Below are positions 54,658 to 63,551 of a DNA stretch of 64,000 nt, piece after piece. The translations under genes and the position numbers were made by a program. The stretch comes from Bernardetia sp963719525 (GTDB lineage Bacteria; Bacteroidota; Bacteroidia; Cytophagales; Bernardetiaceae). The notes beneath the pieces were generated by a model. It did not search any database. It was not told where the DNA came from and saw only the letters and a list, made by a program, of their open reading frames with translations. The stretch covers positions 1,612,001 through 1,676,000 of the forward strand of contig CAVRCG010000001.1 in assembly GCA_963719525.1 (NCBI GenBank), given 5' to 3'. Numbering within the stretch: the first letter of the stretch is position 1; each line of letters opens with the position of its first letter.

Positions 54658-54868
54658 AAGGGTTCTTCCAACAATTTGACGAAAGGTTGTATTTTAAATC
54701 CTAACTTTTATTTTATATTTGGTCTGTACTAGGAGTCTAACCAAGTTAAAATATGTGTTTCTGATTCGGAAAGGCCTATTTTGTCTAAGTCAGACCTAAA
54801 TGTACAGACTTGAACAAAGTACAAGATATCATTTGTCGCTAAAAAGTCGGAAGAGCCTTAAAAATTAT
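54658..54868. repeat. Dispersed repeat family 3, diverged copy
   Basis: AAGGGTTCTTCC at the left and GGAAGAGCCTT at the right are inverted ends. The core TTTTGTCTAAGTCAGACCT, ACAGACTTGAACAAAGTACAAGATA is shared with 46290-46345. It starts 34 bp after the lysA stop. Confidence 0.6.
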
Positions 54869-54891
54869 CATGATTATTTACAGGTTTAATG

Positions 54892-55001
54892 TCAATACGA
54901 GTAATGTTTTCCAAATTCTGCATATTGAACTTGTTTTTGACAAAATAATAGTTTGCTTTCTCCCTAAAATAGGGTTTGAAAACACTATTTTATGAAAAAA
55001 G
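54892..55001. repeat. Palindromic dispersed repeat, copy D
   Basis: Left flank CAATACGAGTAATGTTTTCC, CAAATTCTGCATATTGAAC, AAAATAATAGTTTGC; centre CCCTAAAATAGGGTTTGAAA and TATTTTATGAAAAAAGG. The right flank is missing: the sequence runs into the remnant frame at 54997. Confidence 0.6.
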
Positions 55002-55262
55002 GATAGACATAGAATAGTTTATGATATAGCTTATTCCTATTCTCCAAAAATTTGTCATTCATGTACTTGGAAAGAATTTGACAAAACTGCTTTTATAATA
55101 GAAGGTAGTGAAAGTTTATCTTCAAAATTATACATTATGGACTTTGTAGATATGGTCTATTACAATAAAAAAGAGGATTTTTTGAGAATTTGGTTTGATC
55201 AATCTCGAGGAGCAGAATTTGAAAAGGGACAATGGAAAGAATTAAGTCTGTCTGAAGAATAA
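54997..55262 (+). pseudogene. 5'-truncated gene remnant
   Basis: An open frame with no start codon near its 5' end reads YSPKICHSCTWKEFDKTAF, then IIEGSESLSSKLYIMDFVDM and YYNKKEDFLRIWFDQSRGAE, ending with KELSLSEE. The only Met start would be at 55137, giving 41 residues. Composition looks genuinely coding. The 5' part appears replaced by repeat copy D. No family recognised. Confidence 0.4.
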
Positions 55263-55803
55263 TATCCAATAGTAAACAGTTGGATTATAGATAAAAACAG
55301 GATAGTTTTTACCACAATGAAAAAGCTACCTTTCCATTATGAAAATAAATTTTATTTGTAATTTTTAACTAAAAGTAAAAAAAGGGGGCTGTGTGCTTTA
55401 AACAATGATTTTTGCAAATAGTAATTTACTTCTAATTACTTTTTGGCATTGGCAAGACTGTTGAAATATATATCTCAAGTAAGTAGATAAGTAGAACAGG
55501 TTCTCAAAGTAACTGATTTGTGATTTGGATTTTAGAAATCTAAATTAACAAAAATTTTTAACAGTAACTTTATTTTTCAGAACCACAATAGAAAGTCAAT
55601 AACGAGCAGTAAGCGAATTGAAATTGGAAACAATTATTTTTTAGCAATTCCTTATTTTTCAACTGTTTGATTATACTTTTATAAGAAATAAGCGAAATCC
55701 CTTTTCATTTTTTGAAAAAAGGGATTTTTTTATGTTTGGATAATTGTATCATTAATTTGCACTTGCTTGTAAAAAATGAGCAAAATATTCGCTTATATTT
55801 TTT
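55263..55803. other. Gene-free stretch with a terminator
   Basis: AT-rich, only very short frames. It contains one strong hairpin terminator (55695-55733). The gene it once served is not evident. Confidence 0.45.
55695..55733 (+). terminator. Rho-independent terminator
   Basis: AAATCCCTTTT pairs with AAAAGGGATTT around a T-rich loop, followed by TTTTTTT. It may end a transcript from the remnant region (54997-55262), or act in reverse for a minus-strand read. Confidence 0.7.
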
Positions 55804-56596
55804 CTACATTTCTCCTTCTTTCAAATAGCGAACCTTCTCTTTTTTGAATTTCGGACAATTAACGGTATCTCCAAAAGGGGTAAAGGTAACGGCTATAAAT
55901 CCTAAAACACCTCTGTTTTTGAAAACATTATTATTGTTAAAAAACTCTTTTGGTGTCAAATATTCAGTTAGAAGATACTGCATACCCAACCGAAAACGCC
56001 AACGAGGATTAAATTTGTAGCCTACAAAAATCTCATTATTGAGTGTTCCTCTAATTTTATAAGCACTAACAAACGACCGAACTTCTGCTTCGAACAGAAA
56101 GGGTATCTCTAGTTATAGCATTAATAAGCAAAGCATTTTTAGTACCTCCAAAGCCAAAACCTATCAAATCGGTACTTGCACCAATTTCCCATCTATCATT
56201 TATGTCATAACTTACATAAAAACCCAAATTAGCACTTCCTAAAAAAGGTTTTTCTACCAATAAAGAATCTCTATACGAATTATCTAAAGTGTCTTTATAG
56301 CTCTTCGATAGATAAGGAACACTATCAGTAATTCCTAAAGCTAAATTCAATCTAATTCCAGCACCAATACGCAAACGCTGCGAATCGCCAAAGCCGTACA
56401 TAGCTGCATAACCTAATGAGCCAGCACCTAATTCGTTTCCGACACCCAAAGCAAGTGTAAAACGATGTTGCCAATGTGAAATAGTTTTGTTTTTCTTTAC
56501 TTTTACCAGTTGTCCAAAAGATAAATTAGTACACATAAAAACTAGCAAAAAGATGCAAGAAATAGTAAAAAGTAGTTTAGAAGAATGTTTTTTCAT
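55804..56596 (-). pseudogene. Outer membrane barrel-like protein, frame broken once
   Basis: The N-terminal frame (56066-56596) has a signal peptide ending LSFGQ and barrel-like strands (FTLALGVGNELGAG, LGFYVSYDINDRWEIGAS). It breaks at TTCGAA (56089-56094). Removing one base there continues EVRSFVSAYKIRGTLNNEIF and RWRFRLGMQYLLTEYLTPKE, ending at 55804. The join is about 263 residues. No specific family recognised; probably outer membrane. Confidence 0.7.
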
Positions 56597-56680
56597 AAGT
56601 TTAGAAAGTATAACAGACTTTCTGGTCTGTTGGAAAAAAGTAATACCTATTCAACAGATTAGGAAGCCTGTCCTACAGAA

Positions 56681-57217
56681 TTAAAAAGCAATAATATTCT
56701 TAATCTGTAAATCAATCAAATCGGTATACTTTGCATATTCGTTATCGTTTATAATTTCTCCCTTCTTAAAATGCTTATCAATAAACGGCATTCTGGCACG
56801 CAAAGGCAAAACAGTTGCTCCCAAATATCCAAAAATATCTGCCAAATGACTGGTTGCCAAAACAGCTCCTTGCGAACCAGAAGAAAGACCCACTAAAGCG
56901 ACCATTTTATCCTTTACTCCATTCGGAAATTCTAGTCCATCTAAAAAGGCTTTGATGACACCTGGAAAAGAACCATTATATTCTGGAGTAATTACAATTA
57001 ATTTTGTAGAATCTTTCAGAGGAGAGATTAATTTATTAAAGTCTTCATTTTTTCCTGTGTTTTCGTAAAGAGCTGAAAAAGTAAAATCTTTAGGAAGTTC
57101 TTTAAGGTCTAAAATAGAAGCCTGAACTCCTTGCTGTTTTAATTTCTTTTGATACAAAAGAGCCATCTGATAAGTTACCGAACCTGTTCTGTTTGTACCC
57201 GAGATTATAGTTACCAT
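56681..57217 (-). CDS. NADPH-dependent FMN reductase family protein
   Basis: 178 residues. The start ISGTNRTGSVTYQMALLYQ binds the FMN phosphate, and VITPEYNGSFPGVIKAFLDG is the FMN_red signature; ALVGLSSGSQGAVLA is the third flavin loop. It is a cytoplasmic flavoprotein that reduces FMN, quinones or azo compounds. The true electron acceptor is unknown. Confidence 0.92.
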   Translation of the reverse strand: MVTIISGTNRTGSVTYQMALLYQKKLKQQGVQASILDLKELPKDFTFSALYENTGKNEDFNKLISPLKDSTKLIVITPEYNGSFPGVIKAFLDGLEFPNGVKDKMVALVGLSSGSQGAVLATSHLADIFGYLGATVLPLRARMPFIDKHFKKGEIINDNEYAKYTDLIDLQIKNIIAF

Positions 57218-57274
57218 TTATTTTTTTTATTGTAATAAGTTTTTTTTAAAACACGTTTTCCTGTATTTACTATT

Positions 57275-58045
57275 TTATTGAACAATGAGTGTATTATGTA
57301 GACGTACATAACCTATTTTGTCATCTATTGTTACTTTATACCAAGAATCTTCTTTATCCAATATTTGATAGCGATTTCCTTTCTTTATTACCTCCAAAAC
57401 AGGAGAAGCAGCCGAAGGACTTTCTACAAAAGTAGTGTAATCATTCTGAATAATTCCTAGAGTGCGTTGAGTGGCAAAATTATGAAGCAAAAGCAAAACC
57501 ACTACAATAGAAAAACCAATGGTTAAGGGAGGTATAATTGTTCTTTCTTGTCGCACTCTACTAATAAGCCAAATAGACATTACAAAAATAAGCATTATAA
57601 AAAAAGAAATAATATACCAGCGATAAGAATCATAAAGTGATAAAAAATAAATTTTATCAGTATATTGATACCCTTCTAACTGATGAGTTTGGGCAAGTTC
57701 TTCTAGTTTGCGAAGCACTTGTTTGTCTGGACTAATTCTGTAGTGCAAGTTGAGATAATAAAGTGCCTTAGGATAGTTGTTTTTACTCTCCTCTACAAAA
57801 GCCATCTTCAAGAGCATTTGAGGACTAAACTCTTTTTGTCTATTTAATAAATGATCGTAGATAGAAAGTGCTTCTACATAACGCCCAGAAGTAAAGAGGG
57901 AATCTCCCTTTTTCAAAAACTCTTCATTTTGAGCTTTGCTTATAAAAGAAATACTAATGAATCCTGTTAAAATACAAAACTTTAAAACTGATTTGTAGAA
58001 AAATAGAATACTTTTGATTTTTTTTGTACTATTATTTTGCATCAT
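57275..58045 (-). CDS. TPR and SH3b domain membrane protein, BatE-like
   Basis: 256 residues. One N-terminal hydrophobic segment (SVLKFCILTGFISISFISKA), TPR units (about residues 45-130: LFTSGRYVEALSIYDHLLNR), two membrane helices (about residues 143-162 and 173-190), and a C-terminal bacterial SH3 (SPVLEVIKKGNRYQILDKED, SWYKVTIDDKIGYVRL). This layout is like BatE of Bacteroidota, a peptide-binding aerotolerance-associated protein. The other bat genes are not here. Confidence 0.75.
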   Translation of the reverse strand: MMQNNSTKKIKSILFFYKSVLKFCILTGFISISFISKAQNEEFLKKGDSLFTSGRYVEALSIYDHLLNRQKEFSPQMLLKMAFVEESKNNYPKALYYLNLHYRISPDKQVLRKLEELAQTHQLEGYQYTDKIYFLSLYDSYRWYIISFFIMLIFVMSIWLISRVRQERTIIPPLTIGFSIVVVLLLLHNFATQRTLGIIQNDYTTFVESPSAASPVLEVIKKGNRYQILDKEDSWYKVTIDDKIGYVRLHNTLIVQ

Positions 58046-58066
58046 AAAATTATTGTATTACCTTTG
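58037..58066 (+). promoter_or_regulatory. Bacteroidetes-type promoter, divergent from the TPR-SH3 gene
   Basis: TTG (58037-58039), exactly 19 bp, TACCTTTG (58059-58066). The best-spaced promoter in the window, but it is 335 bp upstream of the first tRNA and no coding frame follows. Either it gives the tRNA operon a long leader, or it makes a non-coding RNA. Confidence 0.7.
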
Positions 58067-58362
58067 CAACGCATTTGAGGGAAAAGCCCCTTCTATTTTA
58101 ATGAGTTTTTAGTGAATTTTGAATGGTTTCTGATATGATTCAGGAACAAATATAGGTTGAAATAAGTCAGTTTGAAAATACTTTAAAGATATTTTAATTA
58201 TTTTGAACTAATTAAAATTTGACTTAGTTTATTTTGTAGATTACTTTTTGTAGCTTAATTTTATTTTCTCTCAAAAAACAAGGAGCAAATTTGAAAAGAA
58301 ACAAAAAATTGTTTGAACAAAAAATTTGAACAGATAATTAGTAAACTATTCTAATAAACTAC
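58067..58362 (+). other. Untranslated stretch behind a promoter
   Basis: No coding frame of note. It begins CAACGCATTTGAGGGAAAAG and is otherwise AT-rich. I could not match it to a known RNA family. Confidence 0.4.
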
Positions 58363-58393
58363 TTGACACAAACTCTTTGATTTTGTAGAATTG
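58363..58393 (+). promoter_or_regulatory. Promoter close to the tRNA-Lys operon
   Basis: TTG (58363-58365), 20 bp, TAGAATTG (58386-58393, one mismatch to TAnnTTTG), 7 bp before the first tRNA base. Likely the main promoter of the tRNA cluster. Confidence 0.6.
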
Positions 58394-58400
58394 CAAATCT

Positions 58401-58473
58401 GATTCCGTAGCTCAGCTGGTAGAGCACAACACTTTTAATGTTGGGGTCCTGGGTTCGAACCCCAGCGGGATCA
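58401..58473 (+). tRNA. tRNA-Lys (anticodon TTT)
   Basis: Acceptor GATTCCG/CGGGATC, D-arm GCTC/GAGC, anticodon stem CAACA/TGTTG with loop CTTTTAA (anticodon TTT), T-arm CTGGG-TTCGAAC-CCCAG. CCA is not encoded. Confidence 0.97.
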
Positions 58474-58532
58474 CTTATACTGTAAAGCATAATTTTATTT
58501 TTACGATTTTTGTAAAGTTAAAATTACGTTTT

Positions 58533-58615
58533 GCTCACGTGGTGGAATTGGTAGACACGCCACCTTGAGGGGGTGGTGCACTATGTGTGTGAGCGTTCGA
58601 ATCGCTCCGTGAGCA
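58533..58615 (+). tRNA. tRNA-Leu (anticodon GAG)
   Basis: Acceptor GCTCACG/CGTGAGC; anticodon stem CCACC/GGTGG with loop TTGAGGG (anticodon GAG); long variable arm as expected for Leu; T-arm GAGCG-TTCGAAT-CGCTC. Confidence 0.96.
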
Positions 58616-58639
58616 CGTTTAGACTTTAACTTGTTTTTT

Positions 58640-58712
58640 GATTCCGTAGCTTAGCTGGTAGAGCACAACACTTTTAATGTTGGGGTCCTGGGTTCGAACC
58701 CCAGCGGGATCA
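58640..58712 (+). tRNA. tRNA-Lys (anticodon TTT), second copy
   Basis: Same as the first copy except one base in the D-arm (GCTT for GCTC). It follows tRNA-Leu by 24 bp, making a Lys-Leu-Lys operon ended by the hairpin at 58720. Confidence 0.97.
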
Positions 58713-58719
58713 CATTTTT

Positions 58720-58752
58720 AAAGCCATATAACTTTTGTTGTATGGCTTTTTT
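58720..58752 (+). terminator. Terminator of the tRNA operon
   Basis: AAAGCCATATAAC pairs with GTTGTATGGCTTT, followed by a T-tract, 8 bp after the last tRNA. Confidence 0.8.
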
Positions 58753-58824
58753 GTTTTTGTATAATAGATTTTCTAGTCTGAATTATACTTCTGAGGAATT
58801 GCACGCACAACGTTGAGTAGCGTC

Positions 58825-58868
58825 ATTTTTCCATAGCACTAAGTTTGCAAACCTAGTGCTATGGAAAA
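58825..58868. repeat. Palindromic dispersed repeat, copy F
   Basis: The most symmetric copy: TTTTTCCATAGCACTA followed by AGTTTGCAAACC and the complement TAGTGCTATGGAAAA. It lies between the tRNA terminator and the end of the next gene. Confidence 0.7.
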
Positions 58869-58878
58869 TAAAACTGTT

Positions 58879-59479
58879 TTACATATAAAATAATTTAGGA
58901 TATTTCATTATAAAAAACTCTATACTCGTCTTGACAGCATCGGCAAGAGTGAAATTTTGATTATCAAACGTAGTTATTAATTTCTCACTTGGAATGCTAC
59001 TATGCTTACTTCTATTGATCATTTTTTCGCCAAAGGGAGCATAATTTATTTTTTGAGCATCAAATAAAAACATCACTTGCATAAAATCATTTTCATAAGG
59101 TTTCCAAACATAACCCTGTTTTTCTGCATAACGAATACGGACACGAGCATTTTTATTATTTGCATTTTTCAAATCATCTTCAATCATAATATGAGTGGAA
59201 TAAACTTCCATCATTTTGGCTTCGCCTTCTAAGAGCGTATTTTTTCGCCAAATGACTAAACTATACCAGTCATCGCCTTTTTCAGAAACGGCATATTTAT
59301 AACTAGAACCTTGATAAGTAAAGTAGGCTTCAAAATCATACGCATCTATTTCAATAGGTTTTCGATATAGAAATTGTATCTAAATTATCGTCTTGAATAT
59401 CGTCTTGAGCAAAAAGAGAATTTTCTGGAAATAATAGAAAGTAAAAACAAACAAAGAAAAAAAATTGAAAAATTTTCAT
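58879..59479 (-). pseudogene. Secreted protein of unknown function, frame broken once
   Basis: The N-terminal frame starts at the ATG at 59479 and has a signal peptide (MKIFQFFFFVCFYFLLF, ending SLFAQ), but stops at TGA after ISKTY. Removing one base at TCGA (59362-59365) gives KPIEIDAYDFEAYFTYQGSS, then WYSLVIWRKNTLLEGEAKMM, and enters the frame that continues to 58879. The join is about 199 residues. No family recognised; the location near the copper cluster may be fortuitous. Confidence 0.6.
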
Positions 59480-59614
59480 AGAAATAGAATAGTTGATTTA
59501 TTGTAAAAAAGCAGAATGAAGAAAATAATATGCCGTAATTAAATATCATTCTACAAATTTAATTAAAAAGTGTGTTTTTTCATTGTTCTATCTATCTCAA
59601 ACTTAAAATCATTC

Positions 59615-62209
59615 TTAATACATAATCTGCAAACCTGCGCCAAATTTATAAACACTATCATAATTAGCAGAAATTCCGAAATACTGACCCAAGATATAAC
59701 TCGTGCCGACAGTATATCTAAATTCATTTTGATTGATAAGATACTCTACACTTGCGTTTGCTCTCCAACGTTTTGTTAGTGGGAAATCTTCTCGTTCTAA
59801 CTCTATTTGTAAATTTCCTTCGTGGTCGGTTCTAAAATCTGACCAAATGTGCATCGGTAAAAAATAACGAATACCAATTAATCCTTTTACTTTCATCTCG
59901 TTAGTTTTTTGGTCATCACTTATTTTTTCTACTTCTTCCTGTTCAATTTCAGTTCCTAAATAGGCTGTAAAAAACTGTTTAGGTCCAAAATAGTGTATTG
60001 CTTTTGCTTCTACTTCAAACTGATTCGTATAATTTGTATTTCCTTCAATGCTGATTTCATTTCAAAAATTAAAAATACTTGCATCTGCCCAAAGTCCATT
60101 TGTTTGTCCTGTTAAATTCGCCATTGCATACCATTTTTTATCATCTCTAGCAAATTTTCGATACCCTGCTTTTGTCGTAATCATCGGCGTAGTATTCTCA
60201 TAATTCACTACTCTAGCCATTCCAGCCATCATGTGATAGAGTAGATGACAATGAAAAAACCAATCTTTTTCCTCAATCGCATCAAATTCTATAATCGTTG
60301 TTTCCATAGGTGCAACATTTACGGTATGTTTGAGAGGAGCAAAATCGCCCTGTCCGTTTATCACTCTAAAAAAATGTCCGTGCAAGTGCATTGGGTGGCT
60401 CATCATTGTCGTGTTGTGCATCACAAAACGAACCGTTTCGCCTTTAGTAATCTTAATTTTATCAGCTTCTGAAAGTGGAATATTATTTATCATCCAAACA
60501 TAACGCAACATATTTCCACCCAAATACAAGTGTATAATTCGGACAGGTTGTTCCTCATTTATCTTCGTTGAGTTTTCAGATTTTAGCATCGTATAATCAA
60601 AAATGGTTTCATCAGGATTTTGCTTTTTGAGCTGTTTGTAACCTGTCATCATTACTCCCATTGGTTTCAACATAGATTTGAGCATTGCATCATTTTTGCT
60701 CATCATCGTTCCTTCTTTGGAAGCGTCATGAGTTTTTCCTTCTTGCATGTCCATTTCATTATGGTTCATTTTTGAAGAGTCCATTTCCATTTCGTCATGA
60801 TTCATTTCTTCATGGTTCATATTCATTTCCCCATTCTCCATTCCTTTATCTTCATTCATTTTCATCTCTCCATGTCCCATTTCCTCATTCCCATGTCCCA
60901 TTTCCTCATTCCCATGTCCCATTTCCTCATTCCCATGTCCCATTTCCTCATTCCCATTCCCCATACTCATTTTCATTCCCATTCTATTCATGTCTTGCAT
61001 CAAAATATCGTGATTTGTGGGAGCTTTTTTACTTTCATACAAACCGTTTTCCATTCTATTTTTAGGAGCTTTACCCATTTTCATTTTGGGCATCATTTTC
61101 ATCATGTCTTTCATTTCGTTTACCAAGGCAAAATAATCTAATGGAGGCAAATCTGTTGCAGCTTTTTCAGTAGAATTTTTGTTACCCAACCAAACCGAAG
61201 TATGTTTGTATCTATCCCAAGAAGTAGCACGAAATTCATATTTTTCTGAATCAGCATTTTCTGGAATACTAACTTCAATATCATACGTTTCAGAAGTTGC
61301 AATCAATAATTTATCTACTTCCACAGGCTCAACATCAATTCCGTCAGCAGCCACAATTTTCATCTTTCCACCTGCAAAATGCAACCAAAAATGAGAAGAA
61401 GCCGAACCATTAATTACTCTCAAACGAATCGTTTCGCCAGCCTTCAAATCTTCTACTTCTTCTTTTATTTTTCCATTAGCCAAAAAAGCATCGTAATACA
61501 CATCTGCCAAATCCATATCAGGCATTCTTTTCCACTCTAGCCACGCTTTTGCACTCAAATTTCCTGTTGCAATCGCTTTTCCATAACTCTGAATGGCGTT
61601 TCTTTTTATGGCATACCAATCTGTATGACGTTTCAAAAGACGAATAATATTAGTAGGATTTTGGTCTGTAAAATCGGAAAGAACAATTACTTTTTGTTTT
61701 GTCTTAATGGGTTCTTTTGGCGCAATAGAAATTCCTCCATACAATCCTTTTTGTTCTTGAAACATAGTATGGGAATGATACCAATACGTTCCGTTTTGAA
61801 TAATTGGAAATTTAAAAATATGTGTTTCTCCTGCTTTTATAAGTTCTGTTGTAAGAAGTGGAACTCCGTCTTGCTCGTTTGGTAAAAGCAATCCATGCCA
61901 GTGAAAAGAAGTTGTTCCTTTCGTGTTATTTTTTACATAAATAAGTGCTGTATCGCCTTCTGTAAAAAATAAAGTAGGTGCAGGAATTTGTCCGTTTGTA
62001 GTCAGAAGTTTTGCTTTTTTTCCTGCTAATTCCATAACTGTATCACTTACTGTGAGATTATAAACGACCGTTTTGTTTTTAATTTTTTTGTTGGAATTAG
62101 ATTCAGTATGACTTGAATGATTGCTATGATTGTGTTGTGCAAACAAATTTTGACTGAAGAAGAATACTAAAAACGAAGTGAGAAATAAAAATAGTAATTG
62201 ATTTTTCAT
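59615..62209 (-). pseudogene. Multicopper oxidase with C-terminal barrel, one in-frame TGA
   Basis: 864 codons in one frame, interrupted by a single TGA at 60062-60064. The first 715 residues are a periplasmic multicopper oxidase: signal peptide ending LFAQHN, copper motifs SFHWHGL, GTYWYHSHTM, HPMHLHGHFFRV and WFFHCHLLYHMMAGM. A Met/His-rich insert (about residues 395-510) contains four GNEEMGH repeats. After the TGA the frame continues, about 149 residues, with beta-barrel-like strands (FEVEAKAIHYFGPKQFF, NEFRYTVGTSYILGQYFG) resembling a CopB-like outer membrane segment. Restoring one base gives TTCGAA and an arginine codon. It oxidises Cu(I) and detoxifies copper. Confidence 0.8.
60871..60954 (-). 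repeat. Tandem repeat, 21 bp x 4, in the oxidase gene
   Basis: Four identical 21-bp units encode GNEEMGH four times inside the Met/His-rich part of the oxidase. Perfect copies suggest recent expansion by slippage and probable length variation between strains. Confidence 0.9.
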
Positions 62210-62302
62210 AAATAAAAAAGTATAAGTTTAAAAAATATTTTTCAACCCTCAACGAGGCTTCGCTCTCGTTGAGGATTGAAAAATAAGAACTAGATAAAAA
62301 AA

Positions 62303-62623
62303 TTAAGCTGCCATTTTGCGACATTCTGCTGCACATTTGCGACACGATTCTGCACATTTTTTACAGTGTTCGTGGTCGTGTTCTCCACACTCTTTAGCAC
62401 ACCACTCACAAATCTCTGCACAGATTTTACAATATTCTTTTGCCCATTTGCTATCGTTTGCCATTGCTTTTAAGGCGATATAACACGCATCAACGCATTC
62501 GATACAACAACGAGGACAGTCATTCATACTTTTGTGAGTTGCCATTTGATAAGCACAAGTTTGGCAGTTGATAAGACATTGCTGACAAGCTTCGATACAC
62601 GATTGATATTTTGAATTAGACAT
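62303..62623 (-). CDS. Four-helix bundle copper-binding protein (DUF326/Csp-like)
   Basis: 106 residues with 20 cysteines in the pattern CxxxC/CxxC along predicted helices (SCIEACQQCLINCQTC, CPRCCIECVDAC, CKICAEICEWCAKEC, CKKCAESCRKC). This is the copper storage protein-like DUF326 family, which holds many Cu(I) ions inside a helical bundle. No signal peptide, so cytosolic. It lies between the oxidase gene and the metal-sensing AraC regulator gene on the same strand. Confidence 0.92.
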   Translation of the reverse strand: MSNSKYQSCIEACQQCLINCQTCAYQMATHKSMNDCPRCCIECVDACYIALKAMANDSKWAKEYCKICAEICEWCAKECGEHDHEHCKKCAESCRKCAAECRKMAA

Positions 62624-62746
62624 AACTATAAAAATTTAGGATTAAAAAGTGAAATAATCTTTTATGATTACCTACTTTTATAACTTCCTACACGCCTTTT
62701 CGTTTTTCAGAATTTTGGAAAGTATTTATACAATTTTGACTATTTT

Positions 62747-63346
62747 TTATAAGAAATCAATCGTTTTACGTTTTTTGATAGCTGCTTTTTGGTAAGCTGA
62801 TGGAGTTTGTCCTGTTATTTTTTTGAACTGTGTGGAGAAATGAGAGGTATTTTTATAATATAAATGATTTGCTATTTCGCTGATTCTGTACTTTTTTAAA
62901 CTCAATAATTCTTTTGCTTTTTCTATTTTCTGGAGAGCAATATATTTTTCAATCGTACTGTTTTCAGAAGCAGAAAACAAACGACTTAAATACGAATATT
63001 CATGACAGAGTTTTTCAGAAAGATATTCAGAAAAATTAATTTTCAATGCTTTTTCCGAATAATGGATTTGATTAATAATAGCCGTTTTGATAGCAGAAAT
63101 AAGAGCTTTTTTGTCTGATTCTATTAATCTTAATCCTACTTTCTGTAATTCTTGATTTAGTTTTTGTTTGCCTTCTGCTAAAATTTTTTCATTTACTTCT
63201 TGCTTTAAATAAATTTTACCCAATTCTACTTTCTCAAAATCGATATTTAATTCTTTGCATACGTTTTCCACCACTAATATACATCGTGGACAAACCATAT
63301 TTTCTACATTTAATGTAGTCGGAATAATTGGAAGATGTGAGTTCAT
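62747..63346 (-). CDS. AraC regulator with HMA-like metal domain
   Basis: 199 residues from the ATG at 63346 (MNSHLP). An upstream frame to 63421 adds 25 unlikely residues. The N-terminal 70 residues look like a heavy-metal-associated domain with VENMVCPRCILVVENVCKEL (MxCxxC) binding Cu(I). A linker leads to a C-terminal AraC helix-turn-helix pair (KAKELLSLKKYRISEIANHL, then FSTQFKKITGQTPSAYQKA). It probably senses copper and controls the Csp-like and oxidase genes downstream. Metal identity is inferred from the neighbours. Confidence 0.85.
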   Translation of the reverse strand: MNSHLPIIPTTLNVENMVCPRCILVVENVCKELNIDFEKVELGKIYLKQEVNEKILAEGKQKLNQELQKVGLRLIESDKKALISAIKTAIINQIHYSEKALKINFSEYLSEKLCHEYSYLSRLFSASENSTIEKYIALQKIEKAKELLSLKKYRISEIANHLYYKNTSHFSTQFKKITGQTPSAYQKAAIKKRKTIDFL

Positions 63347-63551
63347 TTTAATTTTTGGATAACAAAAGCCGTTGTCGGTATCCTTACTGACGATTATAAA
63401 ATATAAACAAACGAAATGCAAAGTAGTTTTTCATAATTTTGAAGTTAGTTTACACTATTTGGAGTTTTAAAATTATCAAACTCAAAAAGACTTGTTAATA
63501 ATTTATTACTTTTGTGTAATTACTCAAAAAACTTATTGTTCCCTTTCAATT

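Noticed and set aside
18488..60064. Recoding of TGA as an amino acid
   Set aside because: Three TGA codons fall at likely Arg positions, but cysN itself and the 21064-21657 gene end with TGA as a normal stop, and TGA is used as a stop elsewhere. No SECIS-like context was seen.
60685..61141. Plus-strand frames over the Met/His-rich oxidase segment
   Set aside because: They are shadows of the repeated minus-strand coding sequence, His/Phe/Ser-rich with no support.
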